Source: Metallyticus violacea (taxonomy: Eukaryota > Arthropoda > Insecta > Mantodea > Metallyticidae). Taken from it: a stretch of DNA of 64,000 bases. Shown here piece after piece: positions 46,301 through 60,400 of the stretch; position 1 is the first letter of the stretch, and each line of letters opens with the position of its first letter. The translations under genes were made by a program, and so were the position numbers. A model generated the notes under the pieces. It was given only the letters and a program-made list of their open reading frames with translations. It had not been told where the DNA came from and ran no database searches. The DNA is taken from NCBI GenBank assembly GCA_030762175.1, contig CM060838.1, positions 20,727,001-20,791,000 on the forward strand, in the 5' to 3' direction.

Positions 46301-48320
46301 GTAGAGTCTATGGTCTGCAATAAAATCATCATCATCATCATCATCATCATCTGTGTGTGTGTGTGTGTGTAGCAGTTGTCATACTTGAAATAAAAAAATG
46401 CCTAAAATAAAAGCAAGTGCAAAACTTTGCGGTTTTCAAAAGAAATTTAAAAATAAAATGTAAGACTGATGCAAAATTGTTTTATTGTCAAATGTGAAAA
46501 AATAATTGATACTGAGAAATGCTTTTGAGTGACTCAACATTTCAATTCCAGTAAATACAAGGAAATGTCAAAAGTTAAATCTGCAAAAAGTGTTTCTGCT
46601 CAGAAATATTTTGGTGAATATTTCGGAACCAATAAATATTACTCTGAATTTTCCCAAGATGTGTGTGAAGCTTTCCTAGAATTGTTATTCCCTTGTGAAA
46701 ATTAACTAATCAAGCTCTACATAAATTCTTTGAAAATAAAACACAACACAAGATACCTAATGAATCAACTTGCACAATATTGTATGGTGAAGCTGTTGAT
46801 AAAATTTAGAAACATGTTAAAGAATATTTTTATGGCATTAGTTAATGAAATAGATTATTAAGGACAGTATATTGCAAATGTTATAATTGGTTCACTTAAA
46901 ATCAAACCAACCATCTGTTTTTTTTTTTCTGCATGCTGTAGAAGAAATTGAAGTGTCTAACATATGAGTACCACTTTTTGTGAGCAATGGACATGCTCAA
47001 GGCTGGTAAAACTTTACAAGTTTCCCAAATATGATATATCTAACTTTTCTTGCACATGGACCACATTGTGTATCTCAATCAGAGTTAATTTCCCATAGAT
47101 AACAGAAATAGCTTTACAATGGATTCCAAGTCATGTGGGATTAAAGGAAATGAGATTGTGATACCTTAACAAAAAATAAAAGGAACCACCATAAAATTAA
47201 AACCATCTCTTGAACTAGAACTTCCTTCTAAATTGAAACTCATAAAAAGATTAATAACTGAATAAGAACAACAAAATATCCAAAAACTTAAAAGAAAACA
47301 ATATGAAGATCTAAAGACTTTCAAACATCTTTCATTTAAACCAAGAAAAATTGGTGTTGCCCATTCCCACTTAATTGCTGGGCATGATTGTCTAGCAGAA
47401 CATCTATTAAGAATGAAATTCCTAAACAAAGAACATCTATTGAAATGCAGCCAACTTGATTGCAAAAATAATTTTGAAGCTCTTTATTGGGAAGCTAGGA
47501 AAAAAAAATATAAAAGTCAGCATCCCCTAATGGTCACTAGCAACCAACCAACCACATACATGTGGTGTGGAGGTTACCTTTAGTTTGATTCACTTTTTAA
47601 GAGCACTATAGTAATTATTTTTTATAATGATTTAGTTACAAAAGTGCAAGTTTAATTTTTTAAAAGTAAAAGCATAGCGTTGATTAATATTTATTTTACA
47701 ATATTTTCATTTTTTTATAAATTCAAAGTGCACATGTTTTCAAAATTTATCTGTCGAACATTTACTAAATTTTTAAATCATACTTGTGTATCAAATACAT
47801 GCTTTCACGGCAGGAGTCTTGAATCTCAACATGCTTTTCCAAGCTTTTTGGTCAAGGTCTAATAGTCAATCTATATTTCCTGTGACCTAATATAAATATG
47901 AATTGACCTTTATACCACAAAAACCCAGAAAAGAATGTTAAGATACTTAAGTTTCCCCCCCCCTGAAATTGAATATAAAAATCTCAATTTGATGCAAACA
48001 CAATCCCACATTTTCCCTTCCTTTTCAAACCACTAAAGGTTATTCTTTGGCATACCTTCACCCATTTGGTGAACAGCTATCCACAAATAAAGAGAAGGCA
48101 TGCTAGAAAATCTAAAAACATTAACTTTTTGTTCACAAAAATAACTTTCACAGATTCTGAAAAATATTGAAAATATTGGATCAATACATCATTTTCAATT
48201 ACTACTTAAAATATTGGCATTTATGCTCTTCTTACTCCATTTAAGGTTTATTTCAGCAGGCTTCAGTCACACAGCACTTGCAGGTGTCCCAGAATTTAAG
48301 TCTCTCATACCAAATCTCTG

Positions 48321-48400
<80 letters not shown>

Positions 48401-51400
48401 ACATCTAGCCTATTCATTTTATCCAGATACTTATAACTGTGCTAAATCATTTAAACATTGAGTACTTATCAATGTATTCTTTATATTTATGTCACAATCT
48501 TCAGTAACAATACAAAAAGATAGTTATTCTAGTAAACTAATAAACTTATCTTGATTCCACAGTGCCAAAAAATCCAGCAATTAAAGATGCGAATGATGAT
48601 TCTATTAAGAAAAATGTTATTACACCTAACAGCATTTCACCAGAACAGCAAGTACCACAGCCCATTTTACATTTAGTAGGTGGGGCAGCGGAGTCAACAT
48701 CAGCATCTGAATCAACAAACAAGACTACAACACAATGGGCCAGGTGGGACTCCACTCAGCTTCCAAAAAAAAAGTAATGTTATTAATGTTTATACAGCTA
48801 CTATTCTTAAAGAATCCATTTTTTTCAAATTTTTTTTTTCCATAGTGGGTTCAACTAGATTAAGTTTGTATTTTGAAATTGGTTCTATTGTCATTTGACT
48901 TGATATATAAGTTTTTAGTAATATTTAGTAATTTAAAGAAGGCATGCAATGCATAAATGTTCCCTCAGGCTTTCATGGTGGTTGTTAGTATATTTTTTCT
49001 TAGCTTCCAAGTTTCTCTGTATCTTAGCTGATATTTTGCACCTTTTGTGTTGTACTCTCACATTGCTAGACAACTGTTAGTATGCTGCTCCTTAGACAGG
49101 GCTGAAGATGACCACCTCCTCCATTGCCACTATCCACTTAGCCAATCAAGACAGCAGGTCTTCAGTCATATATAAGGCAGCATTTAGAAGCTTCATTGAC
49201 AGTTACCCAGCTTACAGAATGTGCAATACAGAAAGTATGAAATGTCAGCTCCTTAAGTCACGACAAAGTGGCAAAACCTGGAAGCTAAAAATGCATAAAT
49301 CTGACATACGCACAAATAACATGCAATTTTACAAAAGTAATATCTCATTTGCCAGAATACAGAGTAATTCACAGCTCACTAAAGAATATTAGGTAAAGTA
49401 TGTACCTAAATAATTACATTGAGCATTTACCTAATTTATTTGAAATATAAAGTTTTGAATTTTCATGTACATGACTCATTATATATTTTAATCTTTACAT
49501 GCCACTTCATAATTAAAATAAGAATACAGGACACATTTTCCAAGAAAAAAATGCTCTGACATACAAGATGTATAAAATATATATTTTCAAATATATATTT
49601 ATTGATTTTACTAGACAAAACAAATGCACACATAGTTTTCATCTAGTGAATACTTTATAAAAAGGAAAGAAAAATCAAATATTCTGTTTATTACAATGCC
49701 TGAATAAGTCAGTATGATGCACAGGAAAGGTTTTAACTAAATTTTTTAAACTTTTAAACCAAGATAGTGTACTTATAAAAGATTGTACTTTTAATAAATA
49801 TATCTTTTTATGATAAGAGACATAATAGATTTATTAAAAGAAACTATACCTTTCTTTCTCTTATACATTATGTTTGTCTTTTTTTGTCTGGTCTGCATTT
49901 TATAACATGTTCAAAACCTATATTTTTATTAATTATTAATTAGCTCTATAAATGGGGTATTAAATCCAACATCCATTCTTTTCCATTTCATCTTGAGCAT
50001 AATTAAAAAAAATTAATTATAATATACAAAGTCTCTCTTGTAATTGCCAGAAATTAGACACACAGTTGTTTCTCTACATATGATATTTGTATCTGTTTAA
50101 ATACTGTAATAAGTACATTTAAATATTGTGTATTCATTTTTGTTCTAACTTTGCAGTTATCGAAGTCGAAAAAGCTATCCTCTGCCTCCTAGCTTTGCTT
50201 CACCATTGTCATTACGTCCAAGAAGTTCTTCTTCAGAACTCTCCACTTTTTCTTCCAATTCATCTTTAGCGTCTCTGAAAAAGTATGGCAGAAGAAGTGC
50301 CAAACAGAGCCACAGCAAACAGTTTGGTAAACCAAGTGCCAAAGTATTCACTAAGCAGATATTAAAAGTAAATTCTTCCCTCTCGTCATCCAGTTCACAA
50401 GATAGAAGCAGACATCCCACTCGAACTGTTTCATCTTTCGTAGCTTCTAAGAATTATGATAAAAAGTGCAAATTACAGGACTGTGGAACTGAAAGTGGCT
50501 TTGACTCTAACAACAATCAAGACTTTGAAAGTGTCACAGAATCAAGCTTAAATCCTCATAAAGCAAAGCAGGTCTCTTTCCGGTAGGTAAAAAAATAATA
50601 TATATGGAATGCAAGAACAAACATATGTATAGTAAGTTTCAGATTATATTTCAGTTTATTCAGAACTTTTCACAACATATTTATGAATTGTGCAATAAGA
50701 TAGGTTTTGTTTCAGATATATCAGCACAGATGATATTTGTATACCAGAGCATGATCGCAGAATTCTGGAATCAATGGCCCTTAAAAAAAGATTGGAGAAA
50801 GAAAATAGCGAATTTGCCCATAAAGCACATCAACTTTGGGAACGTGACAGGGAAGAGAGAGAACAGGTAATATATTGAAAATACTAAGAGCAAATTAATG
50901 AGATGTCCAGTTCCAAAATCTGCTATATCAAATGTGGCAAATACTTAGAAGGGGAAAAATAAAATGTTGGTAATCAACAGTTAAGGAGTATTTCAATACT
51001 GTTCCTATTACTTTTACGAAAATACTGAAACAGCATGATTAATGTAAAGAGATTTTCTTGTCATTGGTTTTAGATAAGATGTTTAAAAACATCTTAAAAA
51101 GACATATGACAAACCTTGAATTTGTCTATATGTCAGATATTTCTGAAATCCGATCAGAAAATTATAATAATAAGGTTTTGGAACTGGGTATCTCAAATAA
51201 AATTTCTGCAAATGTTTCAGCAGTATTTCAGATAATAACTCTGTTTCGGCAAATCTTTTGCAAAATTATATATTTTATGATAACTGCATTATTTTAAATT
51301 TAACAGCATGCTACGTAATGAAAGTTTATACTGCATTAGCACTAGAAATTATTTTTCATACATTCTGAAGAAAACAAAATATGTATTTCTGAAAAGCTGC

Positions 51401-54400
51401 CTTGCTTTACTAATGCAACATGTAACATTTATTCACATTATAATTCTTCTGTTACCTAAAACTTACAATTCTTATGCTATTGCCTACATTTTTTAATTTT
51501 CATTCTGGGTTTTGCTGACAGATTCTTGCTTCTTAATATAAAATGGCCCATTTTATGCGCATGTTGCTGATGTTTCTCTAGATAAATAATGAACATGTAG
51601 CTCAGTGGCGCCAAATCATAGCAGAAAAGAGGAAAATAGAAAACCTAGAAAATGCAAGAAGACTGGAGGAAATGAAGCAAAGTTTACGGCTTTCACAAAA
51701 GCAGCTGGAACACAGAATACAAGAAAAAGAGGAGCGCTTTTCAAGACAGCATCGTGCTGTAGAAGAGTGTAAGGTATAGTAAGGTTGTTATACATGTCTG
51801 TATTGAGAAATGACTGAAAATTAATGTTGACCCATACTTTACACATGCTATACCCACTATCCTTCTCATACATTTTTACCACTAAAAGAAAAATGGTGAT
51901 TGTCAGATGTAAATTTTTTAATTTTTCAATTTTTTTTATGCCTTTATCAGTCTAGAGGACTATCACTAAAGTACTAACATGATCAATCAATTCAAACTTA
52001 TGACATAATTTCTTAGAAGTTAGTTTTTCATTGAATTGTTGTAATATTTACATTATATATTACATTTCTGTTTACATCATAGCTATAACTTGCTTAATTG
52101 ACTAACCATTCATGGTTCTATTAATTGAGTTTTTTATTTAAATCCGGCTGCAGATGCAGAAAACACAAATTTCAATTGAGCTTCAGGTTAATTTAGCATA
52201 AATATAATTCACTCTTAATCCTCAATATCATACTAATTTTGGTGATTAGCATAAAACGTATAGGTTATAACTAGAAAGCAGATCTTTTAAGCAAATGCCC
52301 ATTTTGTTTCCTTAATAAATTAAAGGAAATCAGAATATCTATGCTTTGCAGCATTTAAAGCTTAAAATTTGCAGTTTTATAGTGTATATAAATCCCTATT
52401 TTGATGTTAATGCCTATTCCTTATTTTTGTGCTTAAAAGATACATATTTATATATTACACGGTTTACTTTTTTTTTTTTAATGGTGTTTAATGCCTGTGT
52501 TTACTACTGAGGCACCACAGGCGACGGACACTGATGATAGATGAGATGAAATGATAAATTGGGATAGGATTTTTTTTTAAGGAAGGAAATGTTCCAGGCA
52601 TACTTAGGGTACCTCCCCAGCATTTGCCATTTATGAGGACTGAGGAAAATCTGGAAAAAACCTCAGTCAGGAAAGACGGTCCTGGTGGGATTCGAACCCC
52701 AGACCTCCCGCTCACAAGTCCAAGCCTTAATGACCTCGGCCACCCGTGGCAGTTCACATGAAACAGTAAATACAAACAAATCGTATAAATGTTTTTTCAT
52801 AATTTTTATGTTAAGTGACTGAATTTCATCAGGTTAAAATGATAACTAAGGCAAGGCAAGAGTTTTCATTTTGTATGCAGTGACAAATATTTTAGCAGGA
52901 AATTAAATTAAATTTGACTGGTGTTGATATTATGCATGTTCCAAAGATATATGCTGTAAATGTGGAATTAATTTTTTCCTCCTTTTAAACTTAAATTTAC
53001 AGACAAAAAATACAATTTTTGCAGAAAATTCGGAAAAGGCACTTGCAGTTTAATATGAGGAAAATTATGGGCAATAAAGGACTTAATGTTAAACAGTGTG
53101 ATTATTTTCTATTAGTTATCTAAACCATATCATGTACACATTTAAAATTTATTTCAACAGTTATTTTTGTAATTTACTTGGCAAAATGTGTCACTTAGAC
53201 AATGAGATTGTGATTTTTCTTATAATGAAAACAATATTTTCATTAGAACATTTTTAATTACCTTATTTTTAAGTAATTTTAGATTGTACATTTGTTACAT
53301 TAGTTTAAATAATAATGTACTTTTAAAATCTACTATCAGTATTTTACTTGATAATGCTATGTTAATAAAATAGGGATTATATGTGTGAAATTTAATGACC
53401 TAAGTCCAAAATTAGGTGGTTATGAAATTTAAAAAAAAAATCCTTTAATTCTAATGTTTATTTTCAGTTTTAAAGTGCATATTTCTTACTTTTTAGATCT
53501 TATTTTAGGTGTCAAAAATTGTTTTTAATGCCTAAAAGTCTGCTGTCTAGTTAAAACGCAAACTCAACTGGAAATTCATTCTACACTGGAGGGTTTGTTC
53601 CTCCTTTTTTGTTCCAGTAGTGATTGAGGAATTATTATTCCCACAATGGTATATTCAAAGTATAATGTTAATCCATTCCTATTCTTATTGTGATGATGCA
53701 TCCTGCCAGAACTATGGTACAGATAATTTATCTACACTTACTACAGGATATCCTAACATTCAAGTCCTAAGTGAGCAAGCACTGTAACTAATGACCGCCA
53801 CAGGTGGCCGAGGTCGTTAAGGTGCGGACTCGTGAGCAGGAGATCTGGGGTTCAAATCCCGCCAGGACCGTCCTCCCTTGCTGAGGTTTTTTCCAGGTTT
53901 TCCTCAGCCCTCATAATTGTTAAATGCTGGGAAGGTACACTAAAATTAGGCCTGGAATGTTTCCTTCCTTAAAAAAATCCTTTCCCAATATATCACATCA
54001 TTTCATGTATCGCCAGTGTTCACTGCCTGTGGCGCCTCAGTAGTAAAACGGGTGTTAAACACCATTAAAAAAAAAAGAATATAACTAATGAACACAATTA
54101 TATTCTTTGTCTACCATTTACCATTCATATTTTCTCACTTAACTTATTGGATACATAAGAGCAATAGAGCTTGGACAAATGATTGATAACAGCAGGCAAT
54201 AAGTTAAGTCCTGCTAGAGAGAGGTTGAGCATTTTTATACCTTTTTTGATATAATGTTATATTTTGCAATAGATAATGCCCATGGGTGGTGCTGACAATA
54301 TTTCTGCAAAGTTTCCACTATTATCTTTTTTTTAAGTTTTAATAAATTCATAAGGACCTGCAATAGGCCTTATGAATGGTGGCAAATACTTAAATTTACA

Positions 54401-57400
54401 ACTGCTTTACATTGTTTGTCAGTGCCAACAACATAAAAGAAGAAATGCAACAAGGAAAATATGTACTAGATAACTGTAAGTATAATATACTAACTTTGCA
54501 ATTTTTTTTTTCATTAACATTTTAGAGCACCACCATAGAGCATCTTTATGATTTTAGCTCTTCATAAACAAATTTGGGCCATACAATTATCTGATGATTA
54601 ATATGGCAGCAGGGACTTCATCAACACATAAGCCATCACTTACAATCAGTCAAGCTGCACTGGAGTAGTACTCATAAAAACACTAGAGGAACAGTCTTTA
54701 AAATTTTAATGAACTTAAAAGTTATACTCACCCATATAATGAAAGGAGATAATGAAACTGCTAGCCTACATTTCCACACATTTCTGAAATTTGCATATGC
54801 AATTTATTTATCACCCTTCTTAATTCTCTTTGTGAAATTAAACTGACCTTTTGGTGGATGTTCATCCTTTAATTCATCTAAAGCAGGCCTGGAGGGATTT
54901 TCTATTATAAAAAAAAATGTTGTTAGTTAAATGGTCACACCATTGATGAAAACGGCACAGTCCGAAATCCATTTATTATCAGAAGACAATGAATTATGAA
55001 GGCATCAACTTCCATACAGAGACTGAAGCAAAGATTAAGCATATATTCCCTGCTTAAACACCTAACTAAAACAATGGCATTTTTAATAGTAAAAGAAAAA
55101 AAATCACAGTTTTATATGTTTGGTCATTTTGGTGAAAATTTTATTGTCCTCCAATAACATCAGAAATGCAGCATATGAATATAGAATGACTTCACTAGCA
55201 TGGTAATTCCAATACAGCATATCTTGCATTATCACAATAGTAAGCATGATAACATTGCATCACACACACTATGGATAGTATCTGAAAGTTAATTAACTCA
55301 CTGCTGCATAATCAATTCTGTAAAGTGCAAGCAAAGTGTTCTTAACCTTAAGCAGAAGTTGAAGATGGATAAAACGGAAAACAGCATTAGTAGAACATAG
55401 TTAATAGAAGAATCATCACACGATACAACTTCATCATCTTCATAGTTGCAATCAGTTGTGATTATGATAATGATGATTATTTTATTGCAGACCACAGACT
55501 CCACACATGAGTTCAGTCATTGTCAGAAATAATATTAACAACAAAATACGTTGCTAGACCAAACAATTTAATACAAGAGACAAACTTATCTTATATAGCA
55601 AAAGGGTATTTTCATTTATACTGTAAACAATTATATTCAACTATATTTCATATACATATTTACAGTTCATTTATACTATATATACGAGAATAGGTTCGTA
55701 AGTTTCTGGCCTCACCAATAAGGATTACTGCCTTCACAAAAGACCAATTTGGTGTCATACCTTATCTATTAAGTAAATAATTGCACCTATAACTTCCACT
55801 CTGCTGTGTTCAGTTGTTCAGATATAGTTGCATAAAGAAGCTGTGTAGAAGATTGTGACATGTTCAAAATGGAGTATCAAGCTGTTAATAAGTTCTTCAC
55901 AAAATGACTTACTTCAAATGAAATTATACAGTGATTGGACGGTATATATTTGGGAAGCATCCCCCTCATATTCTATCATAAAAAATGGGCCAAACTTTTT
56001 TAATGGGTTAAGAAACCATTGAAGACAAAAAGCAGGTAGGTCGGCCCTTGGAGGTGCTCACTCTTGAAAACATTGCTCTTGTGGAAGGAGAAATTATGGA
56101 AAACTAGCAGCTCAAAGTCACAGAAATAGCAGCAAGGTTGGGCCTTTCTAAAACAGTCCTTCAAATTATTCATCAAGATTTAAACATGAATAAGGTTAGT
56201 GTCCACACTTCTTTCCTCAGTACAAAAGCAGCAGCAGGCATTTTTGGAGCTCTGCCATGGCAACAAGAGAGAAGTTCTGCAAATCATTGTTACAGGAGAT
56301 GAAACTATGGTACTCTACTTTGATCCCTTGCCCAAAAGAGAATCACATAAACTTGGTGAACCACTGCTTCTAAAGGCCAAGGTCACTCAGTCAACCAAAA
56401 AGATCATGGTTGCAATCTTTTGGGACTGTGAAGGAATACTCTTCATTGACTTCAAGAGAGGAACACCACAGTAAATGGCGGGTACCTTGCTGGCTTATAT
56501 GTGCTTCCATCAAAGAGGAAAGACGAGGAAAGCTGAGTGGTGGGGATGTCATGTGTGTCTAGAACACTCTTGATATCTTCAAAATGGTTGACATATTAGA
56601 TGGCTGCCATCAGCCAAGTTCTCCAGCATATGATTAGGGTTATGGTGGAAAAGGTATTTGTGGTAGCATTTCATTGAAAATCTGATTGCAGCTGGGAGTT
56701 TTCAGAAAGACTTTCTTTACAGATGAAATAGTTTAGCTCACTTTTGGGAAATTGTTCCCAACCCAAACAATCGGTGTAAGCTGGGAGCAAGACACTTATA
56801 TGAATTACTATTAAATAGAAGCTTTTCAATATCCTTCCCACCTTGATCATGCAGGCTGCACTGTCAGAAATAATGTCTTAACTCAGTTTTCTACTGGTCA
56901 GAGGATATGCATGACATCTCTGACAGTGCAGGCTATGGTGCAGTAATTTTGTATTGTTACATTGCCATGGTAAAGGAAAACATTTAATAGAATATTTTCA
57001 CTCTGAAATGTATCAATGAACAAAATGCAAAATATTTTAACAGTAACTTTAAGTAAAACATAACACAATATTTTAATATGTATTGTGCATTTGTTAAGTA
57101 CTTTATTATCATATATTTCAATGTTTTTTTTTAAAAAAAACAGCTTTAGCCATTTTTAGGCTTTAACATCTTATTTAAGCACTTTTAGGTTTGGTAAGAT
57201 TTGACTGTCTCCCATTATAATGAAATAAATAATTATGTTAAAGTATCACAGTTAGTTAGCAAGGAACAAAATAATTTAAAACCTAAGAATTTGGGTCTTA
57301 ATCACCATCATACACAAATATGAATTAGGTTTTGAAATCTGGTCTGAATTAAGTTCATCAAACAAAATGATTAACGAAAAAATTATAAAAAGGGTATTTA

Positions 57401-60400
57401 AGAGCAATTTATAATTAATCAGGAAATTGTGCTTAGCAAGAATAATGCAATTAGTTATATAAGAGCATTACATTAACCGAAATGAGAAAGGCATAGATGC
57501 AAATTGACATTAAGATGGTTTTTAGAGAACCATATCAGCCAGGAGTGAGCAGTTAATATTGAAGTATCACAGGAATATTAATCATATTGCAGAAAAGTCT
57601 AGTGGAGGAACGTAGTCTGATTTCTGCAAAGCGGAGAGCAGAAATAGAGCAAGCTCAGCAGCAGATGGAAATAGAGAATGCCTTGTGGCAACACACAGTA
57701 GAAGAACAGCACAGAGCACGAATGGAGAAAGCTGAATCATCTCGTACCAAACAACGTGAAACATATCGCAAAGTAAGTAATATGTATGTTTCTAAAAGTA
57801 CAGATACTGTTTTTTAATGAATAACATAGCATACATATATGATTTAACATCTTTTCACTCGCAGCAATCTAAATGTGACTGCCATCAAGCAAAAAATGTA
57901 TATAAATAACTTTCTCAGCTATATTATAGAAATAGATTCTAGAATAAAAAACAAAAGCTTCTTATTTTAACTGCAGTGCTACATGAAATTAACCATGAAG
58001 CACCAATGTCCTCTCTCTATGAAGTAAAAGCAGAATGCTTTGTAATAAGATATATTTTTATTTTTTTATGATTTATGTTTAAAGTAACTGAATCTTCCAA
58101 TTTTAAATCAGTTCTACCATCTTTATTATATGAATCTCTATAATTAATAGTTTGATTAGTTGCAAAGTTGAATGAAACAATGGAATATTCTATAGCTGTA
58201 AGTGTTGGAAGCACAATAACCTTTAAATAGGCTCTACATTATTGTGCTTTCCAGTTATATTTTATTTTCTGAATAATTAGAATCACTTTCAGAGAGTTGC
58301 AAGTGCAAACAGAGTTGAAGAGCTGAGGCATCAGGAACGTTGGCAACAAGTGCAGGAAGAGACTACAGCTGCTCTAAATGAATTGCGCCGACTTTGTCAG
58401 ATGAAAGAGGAGCGGGCTCAACAGAAGTATGCTCAGTTATTAATGGACAGAGATAGGCATATCAAATCACAAAGGTATCTACAATATTTAGTTTCTAGGT
58501 ACTTACATTATCATTTCTGGTTCCAAAAGTAATATTTATTTTATGAAGAAATTGATTATAAGTGTTTTAAAAAGATGTTTGCTATTTTCTGTTCCTTAAA
58601 TTGTTACCTTTCTAATGACATATCTATGTTAGCTGGTTGGTCTTCTCATTCTAAGTATGCTTTATTAGGGGAGTTACAGGCTGTTACTCAAATGAATTCT
58701 TATAAAGTTAGATTAACTTTACTGTTGTCTTATTTTTTATTTAATTTTTTTTTGTAGTTATTCTTTTTTAATATTATTCCAGCAAGATTTGTACTAATAT
58801 ATAGTAATTAAAAGATTTTTCAATAGCTTTGTTTTATGAGCATTTACATGTAGTTTATTCTTATTTTAGGTATATGATAATTAATTTCATCGCTTAAAAA
58901 CTTGTTAGAATTGGTCTTCACATGAACTATTAATTCTTTAATGTTTGTGAAAGGCAAGGAAAATATATTAAATGTTTAACAAGAGAGATTTAGAAACTCG
59001 TATTTGTGGCTGCCCATTATTAAAGCTTTCTTTTTTATTGCCATAAAATTTTATACTCATTAAATAAGTTAGCTATCTCCTTGGATTCTTTAGAATGTAA
59101 TTCCCTTGTTTTATTTTAAAATTTCTAAATATAATTTTATATTTTTTCCTGCTTGATTATATTCCATATTGCCTTGGATTATTTTCTATGTTTTGCAACT
59201 TGTATAGCTTGTTCATGCATTACCAGTTATGGTACATTTTAAAGTTGTGAGAAGAATTTTCTTTTTTATTTAGCTTGCTAAGTGTTCCCTATCACTTAAT
59301 GCTCTGGTAACAAAAGGACATAGGGTGGAAAAAAAATTAAAGCAAATAAAAACTTTGATAGCTTGCACAGGACAACAAAAAAAAGTTTTATTTGTAATAT
59401 ATTTCCTCACAAGGCATTTTGAAACCTGTAGATGGCACATGCATTCTTCACATGTAAAGAATATTCAAAGTTTGCATTTAGTTGTATGTCTTGAGCCAGT
59501 TCAGTATTTTTTGCTGTTCTTGCACATATACTTGTCTAGCTATTACCAATACTGATCCCTCTTCCTGTCCATGCTGGAAGGTTTTGTTAACTGCATGTTG
59601 TTTCTCTTGGTTGGAACAGACAAAGGAATTTTCAAGAATAATGTGATGTAATCTTTTCTAGCATGGTCGATTCTCCTCTTGTTGCCTAATCGCAGAGATT
59701 GCTTCAGTACCAAAGGAATAGCACATGTTTAGGCCTTTCTTCAAAATTGCCAGGACTAAAGCTCTCTCCATTAGTCCAACCCAGTGACTTTGGTGTTATG
59801 GAGGTTTGTTAAGGTTTATTTATTGTATTAAAAAATGTTGCTTTTTGGTTCCTTGTTTTGTTAAACTGCAATAGGAAATTGTGTGCTATAACATTTTTGA
59901 AGTTGTTTCAAATCAGGGTAACATTAAAAGTCTTTTGCAATTCCTTAAATTAAGATTTGTAATGTGTGCTCCTGATAATTTCTTTGATGTTTTATATGGG
60001 GCTAGGAATTCTACATTTATTTCCACATTTCAATTTCCAAGTTATGTTACTGTGTACATTATTCTATATTATTCTATTAGGCCAATATTAAACTTATTTT
60101 CACATGTTAATTAATTTTTGCTTATTGTTAAATAAACCACAAAATTTGTAAATTTTTTCTTCTCCTATACTTGAAAGTTATCTTTCTCCAGCCACATCCC
60201 GGGGGTTTCCTTCTAGCATACTTCCTAATTCAACTCTTGTCTAGGCATCAACAGCAGGGTATTGAATTGAGAATTCTAAGCAATTTGTTAGCATAAATGG
60301 AGGACAAGTTGCAATTTGTTTAATAATATGGAGCGATGCAGCTGAAGTAAGCTAAAAATATTGTTTGTACATAATTAAATGAATAATTTCAATGAAAGTG

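Noticed and set aside
49108..49392. 94-codon ORF as an extra CCDC177-like exon
   Set aside because: Exons 4 and 5 already join in phase; the ORF lacks supporting splice sites and similarity.
50175..50420. Minus-strand ORF
   Set aside because: Antisense shadow of CCDC177-like exon 5.
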